Below are positions 33,870 through 45,437 of a stretch of DNA of 64,000 bases, in pieces; within the stretch, counting starts at the first letter, position 1; every line of letters begins with the position of its first letter. A program made the translations under genes and the position numbers. This DNA comes from Litoditis marina. Its lineage: Eukaryota > Nematoda > Chromadorea > Rhabditida > Rhabditidae. Location: assembly GCA_964036275.1 (NCBI GenBank), contig OZ038435.1:21066059-21130058 (forward strand), written 5' to 3'. The notes beneath the pieces were generated by a model, which was given only the letters and a program-made list of their open reading frames with translations, searched no databases and was not told the origin of the DNA.

Positions 33870-35328
33870 ATGATGAAAGGACTACTCCTGGTGGGTTTCT
33901 GTTTACACTCATCAAATTAGAAAAGAGCGTAAGGAGATACATATTCGTAACCATGAAAGAGTGCGCTCATAGTTTGTAAGAAACTAAAAATGAAAGATGT
34001 AGAGAGATATAAACAGAGAAAGAGTACAGAGACAAAGAGTCATATTTTGTGAGGTGCAGCTCTCATCATCATCATTGGTCGCCGTAAGTTCGACTCCCTT
34101 GATTCCCTAGACAACTCGTACTAAACGTAATTTACAGATCGTCTGCTGTACTGTGGGCGCATGGTCAAAGGAGATGATTTTGACAACTGATGTTACTATT
34201 GAATGCCAGCTTCGCGACGATTTCATGGTCAAAATTTTATTGTTCGAGGTACGTGAAATTGAGGATGTTTTCCAACAGAAATCACGCGTTTTGTCCACCT
34301 TTTTTCGGAGAAAGTTCTCAGATAGAAATGTTCGAATTGGGCGGCAGTTCAAATCTCACTTCTGCGTTCGTTCTTACCTTGACTCTTGAGGCGAATGTGC
34401 CAAGTGGTATGCGTTTTGAAGTTTAAAAATTATTCATCCGAGAAGTGCAGTCGGACGGGGGTTTGGCCTGAAGACCATTCTCTGCAGGAGCATATGGGAG
34501 CAAGATCAAGCATTTCTGGCCGGTCGTTTTTCGTGACCAACAGAACCATTCATTTCCGTTTCTCTGGGGCCGTTCATTCCGATGGTCAAGACATCCAACT
34601 AATGTATTTGATACAACACAGTTGCGTGAGTTCCAGTGTCTAACCAACGTTGACTTCCTCGTTGACTTCCGTTCGATATTTGTACATTTATTGTCACGTA
34701 TCAGAAATAACTCAGATTTTGTCCTTACTAACACGAAAAAATGTACGTCAAAAAGACTGTGGAAAATAATTAGAGAGTTTGGCAGGGAAGAACGAGTAAT
34801 AGCGTACATTTAGCTCCAATTAGTAGTTTCATCCAATCAACTCCATTGCATAAAATTAATTATTTCCATCTTGTATTTCTTCAAAACATTTCAATCATAT
34901 GTGTTTTCCTATTCTACGTTTTTTTAAAAATTTAGTACGCAAGTTCGGTTTCGAGACTAACTGCATTCCGTGTGACCAAGCCAAAACATCTCCGAGTCGA
35001 CTACTCGCCTACCAATGTGACTGTATCGCAAGGCACATGGCTTCTTAATGAGCATCAAATTCTACAAAAAGAAGGTGTGCTTCCATATTGATTGTCATTT
35101 CTAATAGAAATGTTCTCAAAAACTATAACATTGTAAGTATTATTTCCGGAAGGCTATTTGCGAAAAGTGTTCCGATATGTTTCTGACAAATTTGAAATTT
35201 GGATTGAACAACATTTGTTGTGAAAGTCTAATGTATTCAGTTTGAGTACTCATGCATAATGAAAATTATAGCCCAACGTTTCAGACGGAAAGCAAATTGG
35301 AGAATTAACTAGAAACCCCTTCCACTGA
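33870..35328 (+). CDS. B4: transthyretin-like secreted protein, family B
   Basis: Exons 33870-33890, 34138-34248, 34488-34625, 34936-35074 and 35285-35328; 150 aa; every splice site is canonical. MMKGLLL plus IVCCTVGAWS is the signal peptide. DVTIECQLRDDF, then exon 3 with a changed loop (MGARSSISGRSFFVTNR), FSGAVHSDGQD and IQHSC, one codon shorter than usual. Exon 4 starts one residue set differently (YASSVSRLTAF) and has VDYSPTNVTVSQGTWLLNEH. The last exon gives DGKQIGELTRNPFH and a stop. Its partner by block duplication is B7; both begin with two Met codons. Complete and probably functional; TTR-like assignment by layout. Confidence 0.78.
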
Positions 35329-36360
35329 AGTAAAAGATGAAACCAAGTTCATCAAAAAAGGGCATTTCCCTCAGCAGGTTCAAAATACTTGAAACTGACC
35401 AAAAAGAAGAAGTTGCCATTTTCAGTTGCAGGGTTAAAGCGAATAGTATCATCATAATATTGTGGGATCTGTACTGTATTTACTGACTGCCTACACCGTA
35501 ACTTTTACTATTCCATTCCTTTATGTACCGTATGTTACATATGTTTTCGTATAGTATATTATCCCTTCGTTATATCTCTTCGTGTTCCATTCGTACTGTT
35601 TGACATGTTCAAACTTGTTTGCATCCTTACCATATTTTTTTATCACACGCTTTACTTGCGTAATAAATTCATTCATTCATTCACCTCCAAGCGACCGTTC
35701 CATTTCAACTGTTTATGGGTATCTGGGGTTTTTGTTGTATGTTTTATGTAAGAGTTATGCTTCCATCCCTTTGGGGTTTTTAGTTCATTCCAATTCTACG
35801 GAATATTATCATTATGTGCTATTACTTGATAGAATGAATATTATTATGTTATGAATTTGTGTAACGTACGTAACTCATATTGACAGATAATCATTTGTGT
35901 CGTTTCTAGAACCGTGTTCCGAAACAGAGCTATCTCCTCCAATACGAAAAATTCACTTTCTTTGCGGACACAGAGGTTAGAATTCTTCTATCAGAGTGTC
36001 GCATTGGCATACAAAAAAATAGAAAACCAAAAGTTTGACGTTCTGAAAAAGTTTTATTTGTATTGGTAATCGTATTGTGAACGGTAACTTTCTATAACAA
36101 ACCACACATCTTGTTGGAACGAAGCGGACAGTGGAAATTTTCCACTTATTAGGACACGTCACCAGCTCAAGTCGCAACGTTGAAGTGTAAGGGTTTTGTC
36201 AGTTATTGGTTTGAAGTGATTATGATAGCTGTTTTCGGATTCTCTACTGCTTCAATTCCAATAACAAAGGGTGAATGATCACATTATTTTGGCTCAAACT
36301 GCGGTGTAGGTCTCTGTAATCTCTAAGATATACGTTTTTGCGTTGGCGTACCTGTGACAT
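35329..36360. other. 3' flank of B4
   Basis: AT-rich with an ATTC microsatellite at 35660-35685 next to AATAAA. 36050-36180 is an inverted fragment of the 14-15 kb repeat block. No gene recognised; the 35582-35854 ORF has no supporting feature. Confidence 0.4.
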
Positions 36361-36364
36361 AAGT

Positions 36365-36605
36365 AGTGTATGTCCCCTAATTTTACAGGGTGTCCCCTAA
36401 TTTTACAGTTTTGTGGGCGTGGCCTAATACTCTACGAATAGGGGACAGTGGCTGTCAGCCATGCCCTCAGCTGTCCCCTAATCTTGCAATATTGTAAGTA
36501 CGGGGGATACGGTAGCCGTAGGCCCCGCCCCCAGCTGTCCCCTGAAACTGTCCCCTGGAAGTGTAATTTCGAAACTGTTCCCTAAAATCATAGGGTGTCC
36601 CTAGG
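36365..36605. repeat. TGTCCCCTAA-rich block
   Basis: At least seven TGTCCCCTAA/TAGGGGACA-type motifs in both orientations within 240 bases, ending TAGGGTGTCCCTA. Probably a decayed short element; ends not proved. Confidence 0.5.
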
Positions 36606-36755
36606 GTTGGTAATCAATTCCATAAATCAATTCAATTCCAATTCCAATTCTTTCTAGATTCTCGAAAACCAGTCATTTCCAATTCCAATCAGTTCTTGGG
36701 AATGAGAATTGTCAATTCCGATTCCTCTCAGGTTTTCAAAACTGAGTCAACTCCA
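36606..36755. repeat. AATTCC-rich simple repeat
   Basis: Runs of CAATTCCAATTCC-type units; the reverse of the AATTGG-rich stretch at 56215-56470. Confidence 0.6.
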
Positions 36756-37183
36756 ATTCATCAAAAAGTGGGGAACCAACAATTGTGTGATTTGCACGAG
36801 CTACTCAAGAACGGCACAACTTCTAGGGACACTGCAACATATAGAGAGTGATTATTAGAGAAAAATATAGAGAGTGATTATTTTAAAGTGATGATGCCAC
36901 AAAAAATGAAAAATATTTTGCTAACTAGTTCGCGGTAGATGGTGAGTCACAGCTGATTAACTAATCTCGCTCATTGTTTTCAAATTCCGTATCTGAATCG
37001 AAAAGCTGTGACTTGTGATCTACCGTGAACTAGTTAGCAAAATATTTTTCACTTTTTGTGGCATCATCACTTTAAAATAATCACTCTCTATATTTTTCCC
37101 TTTTTGTTGCAGTGTCCCTAGAAGTTGTGCCGTTCTTGAGTAGCTCGTGCAAATCACACAATTGTTGGTTTTTGATGAATTTT
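36756..37183. mobile_element. Large fold-back element
   Basis: Two arms of about 180-200 bases (36756-36955 and 37002-37183) are reverse complements, separated by about 45 bases. Shared marks are CCAACAATTGTGTGATTTG, GCTACTCAAGAACGGCACAA and TTTTGCTAACTAGTTC. The left arm has an extra partial duplication (TATAGAGAGTGATTATT twice). It lies where the first exon of B5 would be expected. Confidence 0.8.
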
Positions 37184-37299
37184 ACACTTTTTGTAGACAT
37201 TCCGGAGGCATGTCTAAATTTTCAGCTGAAACTCAAAAGAACTAACTACATTTGCTCCTAAAATTTAAACATGCGCAACTAAAAATTGGACGGAAGCAT

Positions 37300-37625
37300 G
37301 TTTGACGTTACCTTTCCATATTTCAATAATGACATCAGTCGACCAGCATAATCCCAGAACACATCATGTTTAGATGAACTTCCATCGTTAATAACCCGCT
37401 GGCCAACTACTTTATCATTTGGAGAAATATTTGACGTCAACTTCGCACTGTTGAAATTTGACGTCATCTGGCCTTCAGAATTCCAGAGTACGTCATTTTA
37501 TGATGAAATTTTACCGTTAACAACTCACTGGCCAACTATTTTTATCATTCGAAGAAGTATTTGACGCAACTTCGCGCATTTGAAATTTGACGTCATCTGG
37601 CCTTCAGAATTCCAGATGACGTAAT
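37300..37625. repeat. Two-copy tandem repeat, ~129 bp period
   Basis: CTGGCCAACTA at about 37399 and 37528, GACGTCATCTGGCCTTCAG at about 37461 and 37590. TGACGTCA occurs several times. No coding sense. Confidence 0.6.
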
Positions 37626-37844
37626 GTTCGTCACATTATCCTCGGTGTCCGTCGTAAGTTTGGGTTTTATTTTCTGGAACTCGCACTAAACGTATATTCC
37701 AGATTTTCTGCTGGACCGTGGGCGCATGATCAAACGAGATGATTTTAAACACTGATGTTACTTACCATTGAATGTCAGCTGCGCGACCATTTCAATATCA
37801 CAATCAGTGTGTTCGAGGTAAAGGATGTGCCAAACTTATAAACT

Positions 37845-38102
37845 GGTACCTGGCCGGAATCGAATCTGCGAGCAAAATACTCACAGCAGGGCGTTATACT
37901 GTTAGTTAATTGCAGAGTCACGTGAAACATAATCAACACAGCAGAACTCAGAAACGTGCAATGACAAAGTGCACGATGTCTCATTAGAATGCTAACATTA
38001 CGTGACTATTTAATTGACTTCTAGTACAACAACTGCGCTGCTATAGTACATATCCGGCGAGCTCGGAAACCGAAGTTTGTGCGTTCCCAGCGGAAGCGAG
38101 AT
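37845..38102 (-). repeat. SINE-like repeat in B5 intron 2, split by an insertion
   Basis: Left piece ends at GCAGGGCGTTA and the right piece resumes with ACTGCGCTGCTATAGTAC; the matching B6 copy is continuous. Confidence 0.6.
37904..38028. mobile_element. Small MITE-like insert in B5 intron 2
   Basis: Interrupts the SINE. Ends TACTGTTAGTTAATTGC and CAATTGACTT-type inverted match; interior shared with 11838-11980 in B1. Confidence 0.6.
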
Positions 38103-38774
38103 ATGTTCAAAAGTTGAACGTTTGCAGAGGTTGACTGAAAAAAACTTCATGCGAGACAGTTCAAGGCAAACTGCATGCGCACATTTCGTTAACCCGTTTC
38201 ACATGGCGAGTCTGCCATGTGATGGACTAAACAGCGATTTCCTGCTTTTTCGAGTTCAAAAACTTTTATCTGAGAACCCCGAAAAAAATCGATTGAAGAA
38301 CATATCTGTTTCTGCAGAAGCATGAGGGAGGACTGTCCCACGTTGGAGGAAAAAACGAAGTTGACCGTAGGCAGCAAAGCCATCGTTCTCGGTCTGTCTG
38401 GATTCGCTCATTCCAGCGGTCACAATATGCAAGTCATGTTCTTAGTGGAACACTCTTGTGTGAGTTCCAGTATCTCTGAAAAACCGCTGCAACTTAAAAT
38501 ACCGGGGTCAGCCAGATGTCGCCTGTACTGTTTGAAATTCGTAAGGAAGTGCAGGCTAATTTGACCCCAGTATTTAAGCCTGTATCTTCTCCGGTATTTT
38601 GAGCTGTCAGCGTTTTCACAGATTCATCAGAACTATTGGGTTTCGGCAACAAGCCCACACCGTGTAAATTTCTCTATACCGCTGTCTCGCTAGTTTGATC
38701 TCGTTGACTTTCGTTCGCTACTCGTGAAATACGACGTGTACCGAAATCAAACTATAAGTGAAACGTATTGTTGG

Positions 38775-38968
38775 TTTTCTTGTTAGACCGAACACGAGGT
38801 GATATGATGTTCTTCATTTAGTGCTGACGTTTCGGCGGGTTCGCCGTCTTCAGAGCCTGAAAAAGGCATCAGTTTGAATTTGAAAAGCAACCAAACTATC
38901 TTTACACATGCAACCCGGTTGCATTTCGGTTGCATGCAACCTGGTTGCATGTGTAAACCGCCAAATGT
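38775..38968. mobile_element. Insertion in B5 intron 3 with hammerhead-like core and GGTTGC palindromes
   Basis: Absent from B3 and B6 at the same place. Minus strand 38853-38826 reads CTGAAGA, a CGGCG/CGCCG hairpin, GAAAC and GTC. 38905-38960 is an array of ATGCAACC/GGTTGCAT palindromes. Confidence 0.55.
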
Positions 38969-39092
38969 TCCGGTACACTCGGCTACGTTAGCTGTGTTGG
39001 TAGTTTGATCCAATCTGACCTCATTGCATGATTCATCATTTATTCTTCAGTCTACATCTCTTCAAAATATTCTGACCACACTTGTTCTCCTG

Positions 39093-39273
39093 GCAGCGTA
39101 GCACAGTCTCCTAGCAAGGTCAGCTCCTCGCTGAACTATCTGGACACTACCTGACACAGGTTTGAATCACCTCCCCTCTGCTTAAACACGGGAAGTTGAC
39201 AACTATGTGGCCAAACTGTGCTCAGGTCCTTAATCAGGGTGAGCTCACCGCTTGCATGACTTTGCCACGGTGC
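39093..39273. mobile_element. 181-bp MITE in B5 intron 3, CTG target duplication
   Basis: Ends GCAGCGTAGCACAGTC and GACTTTGCCACGGTGC, flanked by CTG on both sides. B3 and B6 show the empty site TTCTCCTGTTCTA. Confidence 0.85.
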
Positions 39274-40964
39274 CTGTTCTATTTGTCTCCAATTCCACGT
39301 CCCATCTTCGTGTAGGTACTTGCCTTTAATAAGAGTGACGGACCCACTCATCTCTCAAGTTGACTACTCGCCCACTACTGTGACTGTATCGCAAGGCACA
39401 TGGCTTCTTAATGGAAACCAAATTATTCAAAAAGAAGGTCTGTAATTTCTTTGACTTTGTTTACAAGTGTAAAACAGAATAAAATTAGTCAATATAAATT
39501 TGTCAGTTAGAAAATACAGCTTTTACTTGATCTTTACCAAGTGTTGCTATAACAATAGTCCAGAAAACATGAGTATAATGAGAGAAAAAAAAGAGAAAAG
39601 AGGAAAATCATAAAATTCATGCAAACAACATATGGGATTTCGGAAAATTATAGGTTCTATAAGCCAACGGAAACTCCTTGTCAGTAGAAAACCCACCAAC
39701 GAACCTTCTATTTACGATCAATTCTTCTCTACTCTGAGTACAATAGAGAGAGAGAGAGAGAAAGGTAGAAATAGAAAGCCATTCCAGTAATATAGACATA
39801 ATTTTATCCATGCAATTATGAAATGATAGATTTGTTCTTTTTCGTCTTCATTGGAACTTAGGAAGATGAGTTGTGCAGTGCGTTCAAATAACGTCACTAT
39901 TATCGAGAAGTTCAACAACTCTAATATTCCTTCCCAAGTCCCTATGGCAGAGGGTGTTCCAAAACGTTTCTGACAAAGTTGAAGCTTTGATCGAACAATT
40001 TTCGTCGTAAAATTTCATGGTGTACTATGGGAGTATGGAAGGGCATGATGAGAAATATGACAAATCGTTTCAGACGGAAAAAAAATAGGAGAAGCACTCA
40101 AAAGAACCTTCGAGTGAAAAGAAAAGCGAGACCGAAATAACCGAACAATAGCCTTCCTGCCACCTACAACTTTTTATAGTCAACTATTTCTGGATTTCTG
40201 GTGTTATTTCTTGTTTCATGCTACTATGAATATTTGTAATATCATTTGTTGGGACGAATAAATATTGTGAAAAAATTAGATTCAATAAATAGCATCACAA
40301 CTCCGAATGGAAAACGATGTACCAAGACGGGTTCAAGGGAACATAAGCGCAACCATTTATTCAACCCACGATCACAAGAGATGCGCTCTTTCAGGAATTT
40401 ATCACGTTTATCGGAACCAGGCAAAGGTTTCCGGGAGGAAGTTTTCCATCAAATGAACACGTAGATGATCCTGCAGTGTAGACAACTTAGGATTCAACAA
40501 ATTAAGATTTATAACCACTATCTAAGAAAGTTCTTCATTGATAAGGTGAAATATGGAACGAAACTGACTGAAAAGATGCACATGCCAACTGGAACGAGAC
40601 AACATTTTTGTAAGGAAGATCCAGCCATGCGTAAACTTTTTTGACTGAATCGAGACTCAGAGAGTTTGTACACTTCCGATAGAGTGTACTGAGCGATCTC
40701 ACGCCATTTGCTTTTTTTCAGATCTATTCTCAATATTCCCAGTAAACTGCGCTGATGTATAGGATTTGTCAAACCGTTGTGGACACCGTACCATCGACTT
40801 TGTATAGAAGGGGGTTTGGCGAGCGGCCAGTTCGTCTGCGTATCATTGATATACACACTCTCTCAACTGCTGGCAGATAATCAACGACCGCTCGCCCCGC
40901 ATCGCTCGATCAGTCGAGCCCTCCGCTGTCTTTATGGGGGAAATGGCGACTATACTTTTCTGTT

Positions 40965-41127
40965 TCCAACGTGGGCGTTTTTCGCATTCGACAAGCTTTA
41001 AACGCATTTCGTTTCTATAAACGACCAGGAATTCTAGAACAGAATCTCGAACAGCACTTAAAGCACCTAGGTCATCGGCTTGAACGAAGAGAATCGACAG
41101 CATTTTCATTCGCCCATGACTTCCAGT
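40965..41127 (+). promoter_or_regulatory. Decayed promoter module of B6
   Basis: Keeps GAATTCTAGAAC and AGCACTTAAAGCACCTAGG; the ATATTCCGTAACTGT block is deleted and the TATA-like site is lost. Confidence 0.4.
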
Positions 41128-43385
41128 ATGCTGGGAGGACTACTTCTGGTGGGTTACATTCCTATTCCTACACTGACAGAATACAGAAAGATTGTGAGGA
41201 AATACGGTTTTGTAAATGTAAAAGAGTGTGGTCTTAGTTGGTAAATAATTAGAGAAATAAAAGAGAGATAGAAACAGAAAAAAAGAGATATAGAGGAAAA
41301 GAGTGATTGTCAGTAAGTTGTAGCTCACATTATCCTCAGTGTCGTCGTAAGTTTGGGTTCATCCATTTTCTGGAATTCGCACTAAACGTATATTCCAGAT
41401 TGTCTGCTGGACCGTGGGCGCATGATCAAACGAGATGATTTTGATCACCGATGTTACCAGTGAATGTCAGCTACGCGACAACTTCAATATCACAATCAGT
41501 GTGTTCGAGGTATAGTATGTGTCAAATTTATAAACTTTTGTCTCCCGCCGGAATCGAACCTGCGAGCAAAATATTCGCAGTAGGGCGCTATCCACTGCGC
41601 TATTGGAGTACATATTCGGCGAGCTCGGAAACCGAAGTTTGTGCGTACACAGCGGCAGTGAGATATACGTTCAAAGGCTGAACGTTTGCTGAGACTGAAA
41701 AAACTTCATCCGAAACAGTTCAAGTCAAACTGCTTGCGCACATTTCGTTAACCCGTTTCACAAGGCGAGTGTGCCATGTGATGGACTAAACAGCGATTTC
41801 CTGCTTTTTCGAGTTCAAAAACTTTTATCTGAGAACCCCGAAAAAAATCGATTGAAGAACATATCTGTTTCTGCAGAAGCATGAGGGAGGACTGTCCCAC
41901 GTTGGAGGAAAAAACAAAGTTGACCGTAGGCAGCAAAGCCATCGTTCTCGGTCTGTCTGGATTCGCTCATTCCAGCGGTCACAATATGCAAGTCATGTTC
42001 TTAGTGGAACACCCTTGTGTGAGTTCCAGTATCTCTGAAAAACCGCTGCAACTTAAAATACCGGACTCGCCAATTTTGCAACTTAAAATACCGGGGTCAG
42101 CCAGATGTCGCCTGTACTGTTCGAAATTCACAAGGAAGTGCAGGCTAATTCGACCCCAGTATTTAAGCCTGTATCTTCTCCGGTATTTTGAGCTGCCAGC
42201 GTTTTCACAGATTCATCAAAACTATTGGGTTTCGGCAACAAGCCCACACCGTGTAATTTTCTCTATACCGCTGTCTCGGTAGTTTGATCTCGTTGACTTT
42301 CGTTTGCAACTCGTGAAATACGACGTGTATCGAAATCAAACTATAAGTGCAACGTTGTCTTTCCTAGCACAGAAATAGTCTTTGTCAGCAAGTCTGTAGC
42401 GATTTACGGTACACTCGGCTACGATAGCTGTGTTGGTAGTGTGATCCGATCTAACCTCATTGCACGCTTCATCATCATTTCTCCAGTCTACATCTCTTCA
42501 AAATATTCTGACCATACTTGTTCTCCTGTTCTATTTGTCTTCAATTCCACGTCCCATCTTCGTGTAGGTAATTGCGTTTAATAAGAGTGACGGACCCACT
42601 CATCTCTCAAGTCGACTACTCGCCCACTACTGTGACTGTATTGCAAGGCACATGGCTTCTTAATGGAAACCAAATTATTCAAAAAGAAGGTCTGTAATTT
42701 CATTGATTTTGTTTACAAGTGTATAACAGAATAAAATTAGTCAATATAAATTTGTCAGTGAGAAAATACAGCTTTTATTTGATCTTTACCAAGTATTGCT
42801 ATAACAATAGTTCAGAAAACATGAGTAGAATGAGAGAAAAAAAAAGAGAAAAGAGAAAAATCATAAAATTCATGCAAACGATTACAGTTGTAATCAGTTA
42901 ACCTATGGGATTTCGGAAAATTATAGGTTCTATAAGCCAACGGGAACCCCTCGTTAGTAGAAAAACCCACCAACGAACCTTCTATTTACGATCAACTCTT
43001 CTTTAGTCTGAGTACAATAGAGAGAGAGAAAGGTAGAAATAGAAAACTATTCCAGTAATAGAGACACAATTCCATCCCTGCAATTATAAAATTATAGATT
43101 TGTTCTTTTTCGTCTTCATTGGAACTTAGGAAGATAAGTTGTTCAGTGCGTTCAAATAACGTCACTATTATCTAGAATTTCAACAACTTCAATATTCCTT
43201 TCCAAGTCCCTATGGCAGAGGGTGTTCCAAAACGTTTCTGACAAAGTTGAAGCTTTGATCGAACAGTTTTTGTCGTAAAATTTCAATGTGTACTATGGGA
43301 GTATGAAAGGGCATGATGAAAAATATGACAAATCGTTTCAGACGGAAAACAAATCGGAGAAGCACTCAAAAGAACCTTTGGGTGA
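41128..43385 (+). pseudogene. B6: broken family-B transthyretin-like gene
   Basis: Exons by homology: 41128-41148 (MLGGLLL), 41399-41509, 41877-42018, 42551-42689 and 43342-43385. The Trp codon of GAW in exon 2 is TGA, as in B5. Exon 3 carries the six-A frameshift shared with B3 and B5. The exon-4 acceptor is TTCCAC, as in B5. Exon 5 gives DGKQIGEALKRTFG and a TGA. Exon sizes are otherwise those of the family. It stands in the same flanking sequence as B3 (40.1-43.4 kb against 27.7-30.9 kb), so it is a block copy. Not expected to make protein. Confidence 0.9.
41543..41656 (-). repeat. tRNA-derived SINE-like repeat in B6 intron 2
   Basis: Best-kept copy in the window: reversed B box GGAATCGAACCTGCGAGC and A box GCGCTATCCACTGCGCTA. 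The ORF across it, containing SPAGIEPAS, is the usual false reading of such repeats. Confidence 0.65.
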
Positions 43386-44340
43386 AAAGAAAAGCGAGAC
43401 CGAAATAACCGAACAATAGCCTTCTCGCCACCTTCAGCAGCACATTTTACAGTCAACTATTCATGGGTTTCTGGTGGTATTTATTGTTTGATGCTATTGA
43501 TGTTTGTAATATAATTTGTTTGGACAAACTACCATTGTTAAAAAACAAAAGAGTATAAAACTATGTGCAAAGCCGGGTTAACCGGAACAGGAGCGCAACC
43601 ACTTCTTTAACCCACGAGCAGAATGTATTGAGAAAAAAAATGAACGCTTCGATAAATTTCTCACTTTAATCAAGACCAAAAATAATTTGGTTCGTCGTTA
43701 TGTTCAAGTTCATCCTTTGCATACTCAATTACTATAAGGTTTATTTTACAAATGAGGTTGCTTTTTGAATATTTTATTCCTCAAAAGGAGTCGAAGTTGA
43801 ATCAATTGCAGTTCCATCTCCATTTGTATTCAGCGCTCACTCAAACGATTAAAGCCATTAAAAATAACGAGATCACAGTATTAAGGACTTGTTTGGGAGC
43901 TTGTTTTCGACAACTGAACTTCATCAAAATTATCATGGAAGAGGAGAAAATAAAAAGGCGAAACATTAGTGAACAGTGAACAACGATGAATAGTGCTCAG
44001 TTTGATTCTATCCCACCATATATGAAGTTTATGTTTTGAATTCATTTTTCATCAACAAAGTTCGAAAGTTAATAGGTATTGGGGAGGATTCACGTATTCC
44101 AGCTTCTTTGTTCGGAGTTTGACGAAGCGTTGTCTGAAGCATTAGGATTCCACCGCAGGGGTATTTCCGAAATCGAGCTTTCTGAAACTACAAACACTAG
44201 CCATTTCACGATAGATAACATTATCCCTCTGTCATACCTCCAGCTCCCAGATTGGGAAACAGCGGTGCGAAGGTGCGAATATGATGTGTCGATTGAGGTT
44301 CTCGAGCACCTGGATGCATAGTCGATATGGTTAGCATGGT
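43386..44340. repeat. 3' flank of B6, duplicated at 50.7-51.1 kb
   Basis: 43690-44080 matches 50755-51130, including an R1 copy at 43795-43890 and 50868-50960. The 43752-43979 ORF falls within this repeat and is not kept in the other copy. Confidence 0.55.
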
Positions 44341-44365
44341 TAGCAACTTTGGGCCGCTGCCTTCT

Positions 44366-44620
44366 AAAAGGGGCCGAGTGGTCAAGCTGTTAGCGTTCGG
44401 CTGTCGCTCCACAGACCCGGGTTCGATCCCCGCTCGCCGCGGTATCTATATGGCGGACCGCATGAGCTGGTTACAAAGCTTACCCATTCCTATCTCCACC
44501 CCCTCTACGGACAGTCCTTCCACGGTTGTTATGTGATTTGTCTGATTATGTGTTTCTTTCAATAAAGTAATACACGGCTGAAATAGTTGCCGTAAAGTAT
44601 TATTATTACTATTATTATTA
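44366..44620 (+). mobile_element. tRNA-derived SINE (second type)
   Basis: GGCCGAGTGGTCAAGC is an A-box-like start (as in tRNA-Ser/Leu) and GGGTTCGATCCCCGC a B box about 50 bases on. The acceptor stem does not pair, so it is not a functional tRNA. A body of about 150 bases follows and the end is an ATT-repeat tail (44597-44622). Confidence 0.6.
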
Positions 44621-44754
44621 TTGATCTGGGGAGGAGTATGACCGCATCCTTAGACACGATGAGACGGTCTGCGTTTCTCTGACCTGCATACTAGCACTTT
44701 GAGGCCGCTTCGAATGTTACAGACCAATCGGCTGAAAACTGTTCGAGCTATATT

Positions 44755-45437
44755 TGGCGAAAAATACCACAGTGCAGGTAAACAACCGAATCTTGCTTGG
44801 AAACGTAAAAGAGTAGGTTGCTTCCTCGACAAACTGATTTTCCGGTGATGAACGACCATGTTCACAGCCTATCGTCTATCCAGAAGTGGACCACCTGCCT
44901 GACTCAGTATATAAGAAAGGCAACAATAGAAATTGGAGTTTCTACCCGTGAGACTCTTATGGATATCTTTCGATTTCTTCATACTTTGTAGTAAACACTC
45001 GCCTGAATTCTGTACTTGTTATTTGTGATAACCGCTACACTATGAAATCCACATATCATATCAGCCTAACTGGTTGCGATGAAATCAGGTGAATTGTCTT
45101 GAACACAACAAAAAAAAAACAAAAAAAAACGCCGTTCAGTAAAAGAGCATACTCAACAGTTTCACGCCACTCAGGTCAGTTATCTTTCGCAGAACTCATT
45201 CTAAATGTTCTCATTGTGACATAACTATTGTGTTGGTGTAGGGTGTAGCTCTCCATTTTTTCTCAAACGTTCTCTCATTTGATATTCCGTAACTGTACCA
45301 GTTTCAAACTGATTTCGTATTCATCAACGGCTAGAAATTTCGGAACATGGCTTCAACCAGTTCAAAGCACTCAAAGCATTTAGGCCAGCATAAAAGGCAA
45401 GGATTGACAACATTTTCATTCGCCTGTGACTTCCACT
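44755..45437 (+). promoter_or_regulatory. Upstream region and promoter module of B7
   Basis: 44755-45018 matches 32036-32312 and 45019-45437 continues as 33459-33869, without the LINE. The module has AACTATTGTGTTGGTGTAG, CTCATTTGATATTCCGTAAC and CATAAAAG at 45389-45396. Confidence 0.6.

Larger units (their letters stand above)
37703..40117 (+). pseudogene. B5: broken family-B gene without first exon
   Basis: Exons by homology: 37703-37817, 38318-38459, 39299-39437 and 40074-40117. No seven-codon exon 1 exists upstream; repeats lie there. Exon 2 has TGA for the Trp of GAW, and a four-base insertion (TTAC doubled) further on. Exon 3 has the same six-A frameshift as B3 and B6. The exon-4 acceptor is TTCCAC, AG having been lost, as in B6. 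Exon 5 keeps DGK and IGEALKRTFE. Intron 2 has a SINE cut by a small MITE, intron 3 has a hammerhead-like insert and a 181-bp MITE. Clearly a pseudogene. Confidence 0.9.

Noticed and set aside
38783..39013. ORF with SGSEDGEPAETSA
   Set aside because: Translation of the hammerhead-like insert and GGTTGC palindromes in B5 intron 3.
41451..41681. ORF containing SPAGIEPAS
   Set aside because: This is the reverse reading of a tRNA-derived SINE, a common false protein.
44366..44440. Possible tRNA gene (A and B boxes)
   Set aside because: No pairing acceptor stem; body and ATT tail show a SINE.
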